NCBI GenBank assembly: GCA_022885665.1
Contig: JAGQDJ010000161.1
Location: 61,670-125,669, forward strand
Length of the DNA: 64,000 nt
Reading direction: 5' to 3'
Source of the DNA: Triops longicaudatus
Taxonomy: Eukaryota > Arthropoda > Branchiopoda > Notostraca > Triopsidae
This document shows positions 24,420 through 37,084 of the stretch, in pieces. The notes under the pieces were generated by a model. That model made no database searches. It saw nothing but the letters and a program-made list of their open reading frames with translations, and was not told the DNA's origin. The stretch's first letter is position 1. Each line of letters starts with the position of its first letter. The translations under genes were made by a program, and so were the position numbers.

Positions 24420-25085
24420 TCCATCAACCGATACCTCTTTTAACCGATGTGACTTGTGAAATGTGTTAGTTTACGTCTTTACACGGCTGAAAGTGTATTA
24501 CCTCCCTTAACCGATATCCTATTATGTGATACCTCCATTATCCGATATTTCACTATCTTAATACCTCTCTAACGCGATATTAGTTTTGACCTCAACCTTT
24601 AACAATTACAGGTCGATTATGTGCATAAGGACAATTACCTCCCTAGTCCGATATTGTGTAGTACAATACCCCCCATATCTCAATAATCATGTGCCTCTCT
24701 TATTCAACATCAGCTTTGTGGCTCATTTGCTTGCTTTTTAGTTAATATATGTGTAACCTCCCTTGTCCGATACCCCAAAACTTAACATCTCCTTTACCCG
24801 GTATTCCTTAATCTGATACCTCCCTTATCCGATACCAATTTTCCAAAACTTTTATCTTTGCAGGTGTCTTCTCTACCCTTTGTGATTTTTACTTCTCTTT
24901 TCCGATATCCCTGGCATTCTGTACCTCCCTAGTCCTATACTTCATTATTCAATACCTCTTTGATTCGATATTTAATTATTGGCTTTATCGCCAGTTCGAT
25001 AAACTCCAGTAATTTTGAGATACCATCGTTTCTCAAAGCATTACCTCTCGTATTCGATGTCTGACACGAATCTGTCAGTTTATAG
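24420..25085. repeat. CCTCCCTTATCCGATA repeats (family B), main array
   Basis: At least twelve copies in one orientation, spaced ~20-90 bp, for example ACCTCCCTTAACCGATATCC near 24500, ACCTCCATTATCCGATATTT near 24530, ACCTCCCTTGTCCGATACCC near 24757 and ACCTCCCTTATCCGATACC near 24817. The spacer sequence is not conserved. The word resembles subterminal repeats of pogo/Tigger elements, but I find no flanking inverted termini, so its class is open. Confidence 0.65.
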
Positions 25086-25204
25086 AGGTACCTTTGCTTT
25101 ACCCTGAAGCGTAGAAAATGTTTACGAAATTGACTAATATTTCACAGTCAAAATCTTTAATGGTGTATCGCAAAACGTTAGTGAAACGAGTCAGGCTTTA
25201 AGCC

Positions 25205-25218
25205 CCGCCCTCTTGTGG
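25205..25218 (-). promoter_or_regulatory. CTCF-like motif
   Basis: The minus strand reads CCACAAGAGGGCGG, one mismatch from CCASYAGRKGGCRS. It lies just beyond the end of the family B array. Confidence 0.35.
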
Positions 25219-25756
25219 TCCTCGTGGCTTGAAGGTGAGCGTCAAATCGTTTTGCTCGCTTTTTACTTTTTTATATATAATCTTGCCCCCCCTAATGGTG
25301 CGGCTTGGAGTTCGTGTAGCGCCAACAAACACAGGTAAGGACGAGCACGTTAAAACAAAAACTCAAAAAAGGCCGAGGAAGCAAATAATAATAAAAAGGC
25401 GCCAAGCATAACAAGTTCAAGCGTGGCCTCATTAACGCCCCGGCTCTTAACAAAGGAAAACAGAGCAAGAGAGAGAGAAGACGAGGGAAAACCTCAAACC
25501 ATTTTCCTTTTTAATGGACTTGGTACCAACGCATAGATATGCCACTACAGGACAGGAGTTCTCTTTTGCCTTGCCATAGCCCACCTAAGCCAACAACGTT
25601 ACGTTACGTTAGCGCAAACCCGAGACAAAAGCCGCTTCTCCAACTCACACCTGACGCTTTTCAAGCAAAGTGCTTTCTGTGTGTATACCTTTTTACGCTT
25701 ATCTACCTTGGCCAACACCAGAAATTCGCCCCTCTATCATTTTCCTGCAAAGGCCT

Positions 25757-25759
<3 letters not shown>

Positions 25760-25793
<34 letters not shown>
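25760..25793 (+). repeat. Poly-A run of 34
   Basis: A pure A tract follows CCTAGC and precedes GGGAAGG. It could be a retroposon tail or simple expansion; no SINE or LINE body is recognisable upstream. Reading frames crossing it (poly-lysine) are spurious. Confidence 0.8.
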
Positions 25794-25796
<3 letters not shown>

Positions 25797-26338
25797 AAGG
25801 AAATGCCTTGTGTTCATTTTCACCCTCAATCCTGGGGACACCGGGTGGTCAATTTTGGGGTCTGTACTAGTACAACAACATTCCCTATGGTCTTTCATCT
25901 ACCATTTCTGCCCCTACTTTGGACTTTTTCCCCTAAAATTTTCCCTTTAAGGCAAGAAACGACTCAACATCCGAGCAGGGAACAAGATTTCTTGTAGCAA
26001 CAACTCCATTTCTCAGTGTCTCACCCTTATGTACCAAAAGAAAAGGAAAAAATTAAGAGAAACCTGGATTGGACACAACACAAAACCTTCCAAATAATTA
26101 TCTTTTTTGTTTTTCGGGTTCGTGTGTCATGTAACATAGAAAAAGATGTCACCGATTTTTCCTCCATTTTTGTCTTTCACTTGATGGCAGGTTCATTTGT
26201 TACACGCCAAAACATCTTTTACGGATAATTACTCTGCGGTGGGAAGAAGAAACGACTCGACGTAAAAGGCAATGTAAGAAAAAAGAAGAATATCCAGAAA
26301 AAGATGTTGGGTATAGGAAAAGGTAAGAGAGTACTTAC

Positions 26339-26522
26339 ATTGGGTTAGTGGCATTCCAGTAAATGTCTTCGAGACGTAGAGCTGCAATGGCATGGGGCAC
26401 GACATCCAACAATGCCAGCACCCAGTAAAGCCAAATCGATGATGGACGCATCCTCACGGCTTTAAGGGGGTCCGCCCACCATCCTAAATATCCAAGCCAC
26501 TTCATTAGACAAACAATAGACA
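26339..26522 (-). CDS. Possible membrane-protein exon, family unknown
   Basis: The minus strand carries an open frame rich in tryptophan and aliphatic residues, with two likely membrane segments (around SIVCLMKWLGYLGWW and IWLYWVLALLDVVPHAIAAL). It ends at a near-perfect donor (CCAAT then GTAAGTAC at 26338-26331). An acceptor is possible after GACGTAG at 26523. Composition and donor suggest a genuine exon, but I cannot place the family and found no partner exons, so it may be a fossil or chance. Confidence 0.3.
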
Positions 26523-26689
26523 CTACGTCAACCCAGAAAGATAAAATCGTTTTACGGGGAGAGGGGGGGGGGAGGCGGACAGATAAAAACAATTTGGGCC
26601 ACACCTAAATATACACAAATTAAGGGAAAAACACGTAATGTGGTAGAATGCAGATTTCCTTTAATTAGTTAGCCTTAAATAGGTTTGCA

Positions 26690-28190
26690 AGGGTACTTTG
26701 GCGTCAAGGAACGTTAACCCAAGTTATCATCACATAACCTGGATTGAAAATTGGGTATTAAACAACTGTCAAGTTAAGAGTAATTAATAGTCAAGTTAAA
26801 AGACCGTTTGTTACGAAGTGTAAAGAATTACGGCATATGATTTAAATAATGTTAAGTGAATAGGGCAAATAACTGAGGTTAAGGTTAACCAGGGTTTAAA
26901 TTTTAAACACGGTTATGAGAAGGTTACAAAGTTAGGTTAACTGACCATAAGTCGAACTGTTAGAAGGATACGAGTTGTAAATGTAAATTTCGTGTCAATT
27001 AAGCAGGGAAAAAGGACCTGGGTTAAGACTAACCGGCGTCTACACAGCATTACTAGCAAGGCTAAATTTAGGTTAGCTGGTCATAGGTCGAGCTGTTAAT
27101 AGGAAATTAATTATTGTTTAAAGTTTTCTGACAAGTAGGCAAGGGCATGTATCCGAGGATTAGGTTAACCCTTGTTTACACTCACATCTGTATTACTGGA
27201 AAGGTTATAAGTTAGGTTCACTAACTATTGGTCGCATTAAGAATAAGAAACGAGTTATTGTCAGACAAGATCAACATGAATGATTAAAATATTGTAACTT
27301 CTTATTGATTCCAGAACCAGAATAAGCCAAGTTAACTCTAACCTGACTTTACAAAACAACGTGGTTTACTAGCTGGTTAAAAGTCAGGTTTTAAACTACA
27401 CTTCAAAGCGATGTGACGATAACGTAAATTTTACGATCACTTTACGTAAATTTCACCTTAACTCAATTGTGAGTGTTAAAAATTACTAAAGTATGATACC
27501 TTTCTAAGAATTTCTAACCCAGATAACTTGCCAGGGTAACTAACCACGTTAAATAACTTCCTGTTTCCTTTGCAATTACGCCTTAAGATAGCGCTTTTTA
27601 ATGCTTTTCGAACAAAGGTTTTATATGAATTATTATAAGAATCATCACCAAACTCTGTTTCCATGTCCTAACACTGGTTATTATCCTGGTTAAATACCTT
27701 CACCACTTAACCTGACCTTGGAATGTGATTAAAGTGATTTAATCACAATTGCTTCTGTTTACGGCGTCATAAGAGCTTTATTAAATCCGTAAACCTTACG
27801 ATCTTTTGTTCGATTAACAAATTTTAACTTAACTCAGGTTAAAGCCACGTTACCTTAACGTACTTGAAAACTGGGCTAAAATAACGCAAATTAGAGCACG
27901 TCAACGTGTCAAAGAACCATATTCTAGCCACTATTCACTATCCTAGCCAAGCTTAACCCTTAAATCGACCCAGTAACCAAATCAGGCTTCTAAACTGGGT
28001 TTAAATCAGCGTTGTTAGCGTACCTGGGTTAGCTCAACGTGCTTAACTAACTCAGGTTTCTTATTAACCATTATTTACTGCTGTAACTATTATTCAATGT
28101 CCTAACCTCTCTCGCCAAACTACCAGGTTAGTTAACCCTTAACTTACCCCGGTTTAAACGCAGGTTAAACTAGGTTTTTGCCCTAATTTG
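26690..28190. repeat. TTAGGTTAAC / GTTAACCT-rich decayed repeat block
   Basis: About 1.5 kb is studded with AGGTTAAC words. In the left part they run as TTAGGTTAACTG near 26932, TTAGGTTAGCTGG near 27068 and TTAGGTTCACTAAC near 27211, each followed by a CATAGGTCG-like word, a period of ~140 bp. In the right part (27500-28180) the words mostly run the other way (GTTAACC, TTAACCTG, CCAGGTTAGTTAACCC). This suggests a large decayed inverted arrangement. Confidence 0.5.
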
Positions 28191-28199
28191 ATTTTTCAC

Positions 28200-31100
28200 C
28201 AAAATTTCATAAATTTACAACGTAACTAACGCAAAAAAAGGAAAAGAATTTCCGGCTGTCATCCACTGTTCTCATTAAACTACTCTGCTAACAAAAACTC
28301 GAAACAATTCTCGCATACTTTCTATCATGTCTCCTCTGAAGAAAAAAATAAAAAAAATCTTAAAAAAAGATCCACCATGAAAGTAACGGATTAAGCTAAT
28401 GAATTACTCAAATTCCTCCTTGCTTACCCATTAGCATACACCGTCCCAACATGTTTGCTACAAGTGTAAGTTACATTGTAGTAACCAAGTTGCTTCCCCA
28501 ATTTCAACAACAAAAAGAAAAAACCCTCCAGGTACCAGCGACCACCATTCCTCCACCTTCCTTTTTCCTCCTTTTCCACCGTGTTCCTGTGTACTTACTA
28601 CACCACGGCAAAAGTTACGAGGTCAAATCTTGTTGTCTGATGGCATTCTTGGGAGTTTCCAAGTGGGACTGGCTTGGCTTCAAACTTTCTGAATGGATCC
28701 TCATCTGCCCTTGCCTGCTGTAAGTCTGCCAGCCAACACATTTTCCGGCCTTGTTTTTCTAATGATGGAATGCACCGACCCAGGAATTTGTTCGATGTTA
28801 AAATTATGCAAATGCTAAAGACATCCTTTACTTACCCTCCTGAGGGGTAATTGCTCCCTTAACGCCCCTCAGCAAAAGGGTTACAAAGTAGGAATATTCA
28901 AAAACGTGGCTACTTTATCCCGAATCTTGAATTTGCATTATTTTCACTTCATTTATCTCCAAAAAGCCTTCTTGAATAAATTCTGATAAATAAATACAAA
29001 ATAAAATAAAGGAATGAAAATTATTTAATAAAAATTAAAATATATTTAATAATAAATAAAAAATATATTTAATAATAAATAAAAAATAAAAATCTGGTTT
29101 ACGAATAAAAGCCTTTTTGCATAACTTCTGCTTAATAAATGCACAACAAAATAACGGAATACAAATATATAAAAATAAAAAGTCTGGTTTTAGAAATGAA
29201 GCAAATATTACAAAGAGTGGAAAATTAACACGCAGAAATTAAAATTCCACAAAAATATAAAAAGGCAGCGATGAGCTTAGCTCAAGTTCAAGCTTTAAAA
29301 AAACCGCACGAATAATTGAAAGAAAAACTCTAAACAATAAAACATTTTACCATTTCCTAATTATTCTCCTAATTTTCATACTATTTACTATGACTGAAAC
29401 TAACTAAATAAGAGAAGATTGAAACCAAAATTCTCTAAGAATTTAATTCTTAATGAGCAATTTAAACAAAATTTTAAATGTATGCAAAAATAAGGTTCAC
29501 AACTTAAAACCCATTTTTACATATTTTTTCATTTTCTTTTTTCGCTTTCTTTTACGTGTTTTAAGCTAGATTTTGAAAAACACGTAGTAAAAATATTTGC
29601 ACATCTAACTTCTCAAAGAAAAAGAAAGTTCTTTAAGGTTGGTATCTGGTGCGTAATGGCACACGAAGAAGTGAAAACAGAGAAGTTTAATTCGCAACAT
29701 TTCGAAAAGGAGAGCTTCGTAGGCGATATGTACTATACTGAGCAGAGAAATGGGAACACAGCAAGTCGCAAAGGTCTAAGTAAGCCTCTCTAGGCTGATT
29801 TACCTTCATTAAGCGCCGATTAGGTTCCAACCAATCGCTGTCTAAGGGAAAGGGAGGGAAACCGCCAAGTTTAAAAGCGCTCGCTTTCGAGTTTCCTATA
29901 TAGTATGGGTATGGCAAATTTTGTAATAATGAAACTGAGTAAAAGAACTTTCCGTGTAACGAAAATAAATGAAAAAGTAAAAAATTATTACACTTTGATA
30001 ATACGTTTAGTTCATTTATATGAATGCAATTTTTCATGAAGCAACCGCTTTTAAATTTCGCGGTTTCCCTTAGTACTTATTGCTTTACAAGGTAATCGAA
30101 GTGCTGTGACGAAAAAGGAGCGCAGAAGGTGTTAATTAGCAATCAGTGTTCACTAATTATAGGTAATTGCCACAAGAGGCGGACTGAACGGTACTGACAT
30201 AATAATGGTAGGTATTTTTTACAACACACGAAAGTTTGTCGTTAAATGCGCACGACCGAAGCCACAAAAACAAAGTAAAAATTCATAAAAATAATAGCAA
30301 AATACACTGCTAATAACCGAACAATTTCTCTACGCGATACACATCACTAGCAATCTGGAAGTGACGCTTGATTGGGTTTCGTACAATAAGTCAGAAAAAA
30401 ATCACCATTGCAATCTCCTGTTCTCATTATGCAAATTGCGATCATGAAAATCTTTTCTCACACCTCCGCAACAAATTCAAGCACAATTTTAAAAAATCAC
30501 GAATTAAACCACAAGAAATGATTTTCTTAGAATAATTAGAAGAATTAAATCAACGAATAACGATTCCAAACGTCACGTTTCCGCGAAGTAAATCAATATG
30601 GTCAACAGATCCACTCAAGAAACGCAAAAAAATAACAAGGAACACTTCATTTCTCACAAAATCGATACTCATTTGCCCGCAGACCAGGTTTTCTGTCACT
30701 ATTTAGCCCTTTCCCGCTCAAAATCCCACAAAAACCAACACCTGATGCATGAAACTATTGTCGGGAATAATGAAATTGTGCAGAAAATTGCCATGCCTCG
30801 CTTCAATGGCTTCTTTTGCAAAGCCACTGCATGGATTTCTTCATAAGCTCTGATTTTCAGGATCCTAAACTTCATTAGGAAAGAAAACAACGCAATTTTC
30901 GAAGCTAAGAATACCAAACTTCCCCGAAAAACTTTCGTAACTTTGTTTTACAGTTTTATTTGCCATAATTACGGTAATTCTACCCCAAGTTCTGCGAAAA
31001 TGCAGTAATTTTCCAGCTTATTACGGAAAATACCCGGAATTTCAGACACTTCTGCAAACTAATTACTTTTTCAAATAAATTTCAAGCAAATTTTAAAAAT

Positions 31101-32680
31101 TAAGAAAATATCTCAGAAAATTAACGAAATAATTGGGAGAGTCATGGAAAAATTGAACAAATTCAGCTAATTAAAAGTTATTAAAGACACATTAAAAATA
31201 GAATAAAAGAATTTGATGTGTTTCTTGAGGCAAATTTAAAGAAAAATTTCGACACATTTGGAGGAAAAATCTAATGCAAAAAGCATGAAAATAATATTAT
31301 AATTTAAGAAACCTACGAAAATGTAAGAAATATGCGAAAAAATTCGAAAATAATTAAAAAAAATCAGAAAAATACGAAAATTGCCGAACAATGGCGAAAA
31401 ATATTTAACTTTAAGAAAAATATAAAAATTTATGAGAAACTCCGAAAATTTCAGAATCAAAATCATTTAGGCAAAACTTCCGTAAAATGCTTAAATTCTA
31501 TATCAAGGGCGAAAAGTCAAAATCGGATCCGTTTGGCTCTATTCTTCCGAAATGCTGCTCTTTGTTCTAAATTTGCCTCCGTCTGAACCAAATGTTAAGC
31601 TCCACCTTGGGTAAATTGCTACTTAATTCCTCACAAGCCTTCTTTTCTCTTTTTTCTAAGTGTGAAAACTACTCTAAATTTAAGACCTCCTCACACACAA
31701 GAGAGAACACTATACGTCCTTTTTGTTGTTATTTCTTTTTTTCTCGTACAGTAAAAAAAGGCCCAAGACTTCAGAAACTCGTTCTCTCCAAAGGAGCAGA
31801 CGGGAAAGTCATTAACATTTGATGTTTTAAGTACTAGCAAAAGGAACGCCCATTTAAAACGACTGAAACAAAAAAGCTTGAAAAATGCCTTGAAAAACAA
31901 CAGAAAAAAAGAAAATAGGCTTAAGGGAAACGCTAATTTCTCCCCAAAAAGTATCAGAAAAGCGCCAACGGCTGCCAGCCACCTTATTACCATATTAAGC
32001 TGCTTCTCCCGTTCGCTTCTTCCTCTTCTCTTGCCACTTCTTACTTAGTTCCTCAGCTTCCTTTTCGCTTAACACAATAACTACCACTTTCTTAACTCAA
32101 AACTCACCCTAAAGGAAGAAAAAATTGAGAAAGAAAATAGCATGTGTGAACGGCTAAAGTGCTTTCATTTTTTCTTTATTTTTCTTTGGGATCTTTTCCT
32201 TAGGAAAGCTTCTTTTCCACAAAATCACTCTGTTCTTCCAGAAAACACTTCATTTTTTGCTTCACTCGTCATACTCTCAACTTTCAAGAACGTTGAAAAG
32301 TACTCTTACCAAGTAGGCTCAAGATCTTACCGCCTATTCCATTTTAACTACGCTCTACACAACAATAACCAGATGTTTAAGCCAAGACATCAACCACTTT
32401 TTGGTTTCCTTCCTTTTTTTAATAGAAGACTGAACTGGACAACCCATTCTTGCGGCTTTTTTCCACTGTAATGTTAAAAGCAAAGACAAAGGAAAGGGGG
32501 GGGGGGGGAAGGAAGGAAGGCTATAGCTCGTAACCGTCTTTTTTATATTATAGTAATTACTTTTGGCTCTCACGGGCTTACCTAGCCCGAAATTAGGGTT
32601 TCTAGTACAATTAGGTGAAGTCTTGTTATAGAGTAAGATGACGTCATTTTATACATGGCTAATTTTTAGTTCCTTATTCA
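28200..32680. other. AT-rich DNA with short tandem repeats, no supported gene
   Basis: Two ~130-bp direct units, each with AAAAGCCTT followed by a TAAAT-rich body, lie at about 28965-29200, including a doubled 21-bp AT word near 29039-29081. The part 31060-31470 is extremely A-rich. A poly-G run lies at ~32498. Open frames (for example 29687-30037 minus) are not convincing. Confidence 0.45.
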
Positions 32681-32689
32681 ACGGCTGTT

Positions 32690-33430
32690 ACCGTGTTTAT
32701 GAAGATGTGTCCATAAAAGCGTGGTACACTAAAAGCGCACTTTGTCTTTACGTCGTACCCTATTTTTATGGCCTTTTTTGGATAGCGTTTAAATGAATGA
32801 GAGCATTGTAGCATAAATTTCCATAAAACAGTGTTACAGTCAGTAAGCGGTACTGTATAGGCTCTGTACCACATGTATCCTCAATCTCGTTATGCGTCGA
32901 AAGAAAGCAGAGGCATAAATGTCCACAAAAAAGTAGGACAAGAAGCACGCAGTCTTACACAGAAACTGTACTACTTTCTTATAATCAAGCTTGCAACGCT
33001 CGTGGAAGAATGCGGGGATAATGGCACAAGTATCCAAAAAAGTAGGACAGTAAAAACGCATGTGGTATTAGACCTTGCCATATTTTTGTGACTAATTTTT
33101 GCTACACATTCGACCGAACGAGAGGATTGTGACACAAATGTCCATAAAAAGGGGTGTAGCAATCATGGAATACCGAAAATAGGCGCTGGACCCGTTTTTA
33201 TGATCAAAATCTTACTACATTGAAAATTCACGGATACAAATTTCCAAAATAAATTACAGAAATACAGAGCGTCCTATTTTAACTGTACCACTTTTGTATG
33301 GCCAAAACTGCAATGTTTGTGGAAGAATGCGCGGATAATGGCACACATGTCCCTAAAGAGTGGGACAGTAAGCTCGGAGTAGCGCATAAGCGCTGTACCA
33401 CTTTTTATAAGCAAGGTTTGGTATGGTGGA
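32690..33430. repeat. TGTCCATAAAAAAGTGGGACAG repeat array (family D)
   Basis: Diverged units at ~100-160 bp: TGTCCATAAAAGCGTGGTAC near 32707, TGTCCACAAAAAAGTAGGAC near 32919, a unit at 33029 after AATGCGGGGATAATGGCACA, TGTCCATAAAAAGGGGTG near 33139, and TGTCCCTAAAGAGTGGGAC near 33348 after AATGCGCGGATAATGGCACA. Reverse halves (GTACCACTTTTT, CTGTACTACTTTCTTAT) alternate with them, so unit pairs can fold. Scattered copies lie near 36565, 36690 and 37290. Confidence 0.6.
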
Positions 33431-33439
33431 TTTTATTTT

Positions 33440-34100
33440 AATGGTAGAATATCCGTAAGAAACGGGTACGTTACACTAAATAAAGCTTGGGAAATTTGAA
33501 CAATTGGAATTTACTGCTTTGGGGCAGCGACATTATTCCGTTAACAAGAACTCAATTCTTAAGCTACGCTTTTGGTTCAATGAAACTCACTTCGGTTTCC
33601 GAGTTATCGATTATACGAACTTCGTTTCCACAGAAAGGGATTACTGAAGATTACTGAGTTTAACTTAAACTTACTCTTAAGACTTTCACTGTTATTAGAG
33701 CTAAATTGCCTGTAGCAGCGTTAATGCACCCCAGCAATGAACCAGAATTCAGTATTCCGCCAAAAAAAGGAAACACAACAACAAAAGCCATAATTCGGCA
33801 CTTGGTTACAAGAAAGGCTTGCTAAAACAATGAACAATACCAGCATATTATAACAATGGCCTGTGACCACGAGAGACCTTTTATCAGAATAATGGAATAA
33901 TCAATACTTAACTATGGCAGTAATTTGCTGAACACTATTCGTATACAATCATATTCGTATCCTATTTTATATATCATTGTTGAGGGAAACTTTATTGCTC
34001 ACTTACTGCTATCCCAACAATGAATAACGATACATTGGTACTTTTTCTCTCATAAAGAGTGCACACAGCCAAAGATACGTGTGGCCAATGTGTTTTACAT
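33440..34100. other. No gene seen
   Basis: AT-rich. A single ATACGAACTTCG word near 33613 recalls the pogo-type subterminal repeats. Confidence 0.4.
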
Positions 34101-34109
34101 GAGGGTCTC

Positions 34110-34640
34110 TCTTAACTCCGGGCAATATACGACAGTTCTCAATCTCTCTCCATTTTTGAAGCTTAACAATCTCTAAAGCTTAGCAAAGCGAAGAAATTAC
34201 AGTTAAGCCCTGATGTAAGAGATAACCCGCTTGTAAGATACACTCGATTCATTCTCCAATTACACGCCCATTTTTAAGGTAAAATCTTATTCGACTTTTC
34301 ATTCCAGAGTGATCGTGGGTTAGAAACGACCCGCTTGGAAGAGAGCATCCTTAACTACCAATGACCCGCGTGTAAGAGACAATCAATCGATTCTCTGCTA
34401 ATAGGGGTTAGAAATTGACGGGGCGTATAACAGATAAGTACCCTGACAGGCCCTGACGTAAGGTAAACCTGGCATAACACGCTCGTATTAGAAGCAACTA
34501 ATGTATGGGACGGCCCTCTTGTAATAGACATTCTTAAACATCATCCCACAAACCCTCAAATAAGCTAACTTTGGCCTAAAGCTCAATTTTTCTTATCTTC
34601 TCTCTTACATCCGGGTTCACTTTTACCTCTTCACACACGT
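34110..34640. repeat. GTAAGAGA..CCCGC / TCTCTTACATCCGGG repeats (family C), copy 1
   Basis: Words in one orientation: GTAAGAGATAACCCGCTTG near 34216, ACGACCCGCTTGGAAGAGAG near 34327, GACCCGCGTGTAAGAGAC near 34364. At the right edge the complement TCTCTTACATCCGGGTTCAC near 34601 is in the other orientation, as in the 38.2-38.7 kb cluster. Confidence 0.55.
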
Positions 34641-34649
34641 TGTCATCCA

Positions 34650-36730
34650 CGAACGTCTTCACCATGGCTAATGGGCCGAGAGAACAAACGACGCCACCCG
34701 AGCAAGCTTTCTTCAAAGCGTCTGCCAATGGCTACACAAACTCCTAAAGTCCAAGCTGCTCCCATACATTGGATTTCCCTGTTAGAATGCAAACGTGTGC
34801 AACCACTCTTCAAACCGTCTTTATTCTCCCCAAATCTTCAGTCACAAGTTAAAAAAAAAAAATCTTTTAAAAACATTACATTTCATTTCCCTCCCAAGAA
34901 AACATCTTGAACAACTCCAAAAACTTCTGTTTCGTTTTACTCCCTTGCCGGTGGTTTTCTCTAAAAAAAAAAATCCAACAGGCATCTGTCCGGGCCTACG
35001 TGTGTGGCACAAAACAGGCCTCACTAAAAGAATTTCTCCCCAGTTACGCGTCTGCTAGCCGTCCTTCCCATATGCGCCCCTTTGCACAAGAAAAGGGACA
35101 TGTCCAGTGTGTTAGGAGGGTAAGTGAGTACGTGTATACTCTGTAAACAGGAGCGCGAAACGGTTTTAGGGTGCAAGTTGTAACTGGAAAATGGTTTTTC
35201 TCCCTCTCACCCCCTATAACAACCCTAGTAAGCCCCTCCATACATTTTGGTGAGCAAACGTTGTTCCAATGAACGTCTGTACCCGTTTTTAGCTTCTCGA
35301 CGAAGCAATAGAGGTGTGACCCCCTTAACCCCCCTTTCCCACGCTTACCATCACCTTTTCGGTTACCTTCTGGTAAAACCAGCCTCAGGTGTGTTCAACC
35401 TTCTTCTTCTTCTTCGCCGAAGGTCTTTTTCATAACTCTTTTTACCTTCTTTCTATCTCGTTCTCCTTTGCATCTTTCATCTCTACGCTTTAGGGAGAGT
35501 TTTCACTATTAAGCACCGTTTATAGACACGCCCACTTGAGTGCCTAGACGGGTTCTGGGTCGAGAGAGACCATTAGCTCTCTCTCTTTTCTGCTTTGCCC
35601 CTTTTAAATAAGAGAATGGATCGTTTAAAAGGTTGTTCAGCCCTTCGCTTGATATCCAGGTTTCCTACCTTAAATGAAGGTTTCCCAAAGTTGAGCTTTC
35701 ATCTTTTCGCTTAATCATAAGGGGGGCACACCACCCGAAGCATGGAATAGAGGGGTAACAAAGTACTGTATAGCGTTAGTCAAGTATACAGCAGGTCAAG
35801 TCACGGCTATAATGCAAAGTTTACTCACAACCGACCAATTGAGTCTAGCCAGCTGATGGCTTTCGTGATTATTTTTTTAAAAGAAGCACTCTAAAGTTTT
35901 TCGGGTGTTTTACTCGACCTTTCGCTTTATAAATTAGCTGATGTTAAGTTTTGTATTAAGTTGGCTACACGTTGTACTTGGTTAGTACATCCACCCGAAA
36001 ATAAATAAAAAATCAGTTCACTTGCAAATAACAGAAAAATAAGACTGAATTTTACTGACTTAAGAGTCAATATAAATATAAAAGTATAGCTAAAATAAAC
36101 AAAAGTATCTACAGAAGTAATATAAAATAAATACTAAATAAAGTAATTGTAATTAATAAAATATAGTTGTTACATAATTGCAAAATAGTTAATTATAGAA
36201 CAAATTTATGTATACAAAAATGGACGAGGAATATACAATTATTTAGAACACAAACTCCTTTCTATAACGCAGTTGTAACAGTCACGTATTTCTGCCAAAC
36301 AACTGTTTGAAGCTTGCGTGGGTCTGCGAACTACATTTACCACGCAAAGGTCATTTAGGAAGCACCAGCGTACTCTTGCTTTGGCGGAGATTGTTTACGC
36401 GCACTGTATATAAACTTGAGGAGGTTTTATTAACCCCTTAATTAAGACTCAGTGACAATCTTGCCCCGTCTTGCGCTTTAGATTAGGGTAATCTACGGAA
36501 TTGAAGACCCTTTGAGCCCTCAATAACCCGTAGTTAGCGTTAATACAAAACGGGTACTGTGAAGAGGACATTTGTACAGGCTTAATACACCCTTTTTATG
36601 GACTTAAAGAACTTTCATTCTTTGAAAGGAAGAAAAGGATCATAATAAGCTGGGACAACATGCAGGGTTAGAGCGTATAATTCGTACCAGTTTTTTATGA
36701 ACATAGTGTTGACGGCAAGGAAAAGTGTCA
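34650..36730. other. No supported gene
   Basis: Open frames at 34671-35146 are short and unrecognised. A CTCTCTCTCTCTT tract lies near 35577. The stretch 36000-36240 is very AT-rich. Confidence 0.4.
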
Positions 36731-36737
36731 ACAAGAT

Positions 36738-36900
36738 CAGTAGAATCTCGTTATAAGGCGCTGTCCGCTATAGCAAACGGCTCAAAAAACTTCAAAGTAT
36801 GATACCGCCGAGAAAAACATCGGATATAACAAAAGTAGCTTCGTATACAGCGAACAGTTTTATCTTGTCCCAGGAAGGTCGTTATGACGAAATTCTACTG
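36738..36900. mobile_element. Short pogo/Tigger-like inverted-repeat element, 163 bp
   Basis: Left end CAGTAGAATCTCGTTATAAG; right end read on minus CAGTAGAATTTCGTCATAAC (17 of 20 alike). TA follows the right end, while the left flank is AT, so the duplication is imperfect. Inside are GATATAACAAAAGTAGCTTC and similar words. No coding capacity. Confidence 0.55.
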
Positions 36901-36923
36901 TAATTTAATCATGCTCTACTTAA

Positions 36924-37084
36924 CAGTCAAACCTCACTATAACGAGCGAACTAACGGCCACTTTGAAAAAAATACTCGGTTTTGACGAAATGAAGGGCAT
37001 TCCAGGCAATATTGGCTACAACAGACTTCGGCTATAACAAACAAATTTTCTGTCTTGGACATTCTTTAGACCGAGGTTTTATTG
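36924..37084. mobile_element. Second short pogo-like element, 161 bp
   Basis: Left end CAGTCAAACCTCACTATAAC, right end on minus CAATAAAACCTCGGTC. Inner words CTTCGGCTATAACAAAC match the subterminal type. It lies 23 bp after the previous element, so the two may be one nested or duplicated insertion. Confidence 0.45.

Noticed and set aside
24420..25085. CRISPR-like look of a short word repeated with varying spacers
   Set aside because: The host is a eukaryote, the word is diverged, spacing is irregular and there are no cas genes.
25539..25997. 152-codon plus frame with a poly-lysine centre
   Set aside because: The lysine run is the 34-A tract; both sides are unrelated to any family I know.
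26690..28190. Interpretation of TTAGGTTAAC words as arthropod telomere repeat (TTAGG)n
   Set aside because: TTAGG never occurs in tandem here; the words are spaced and part of longer ~140-bp units.
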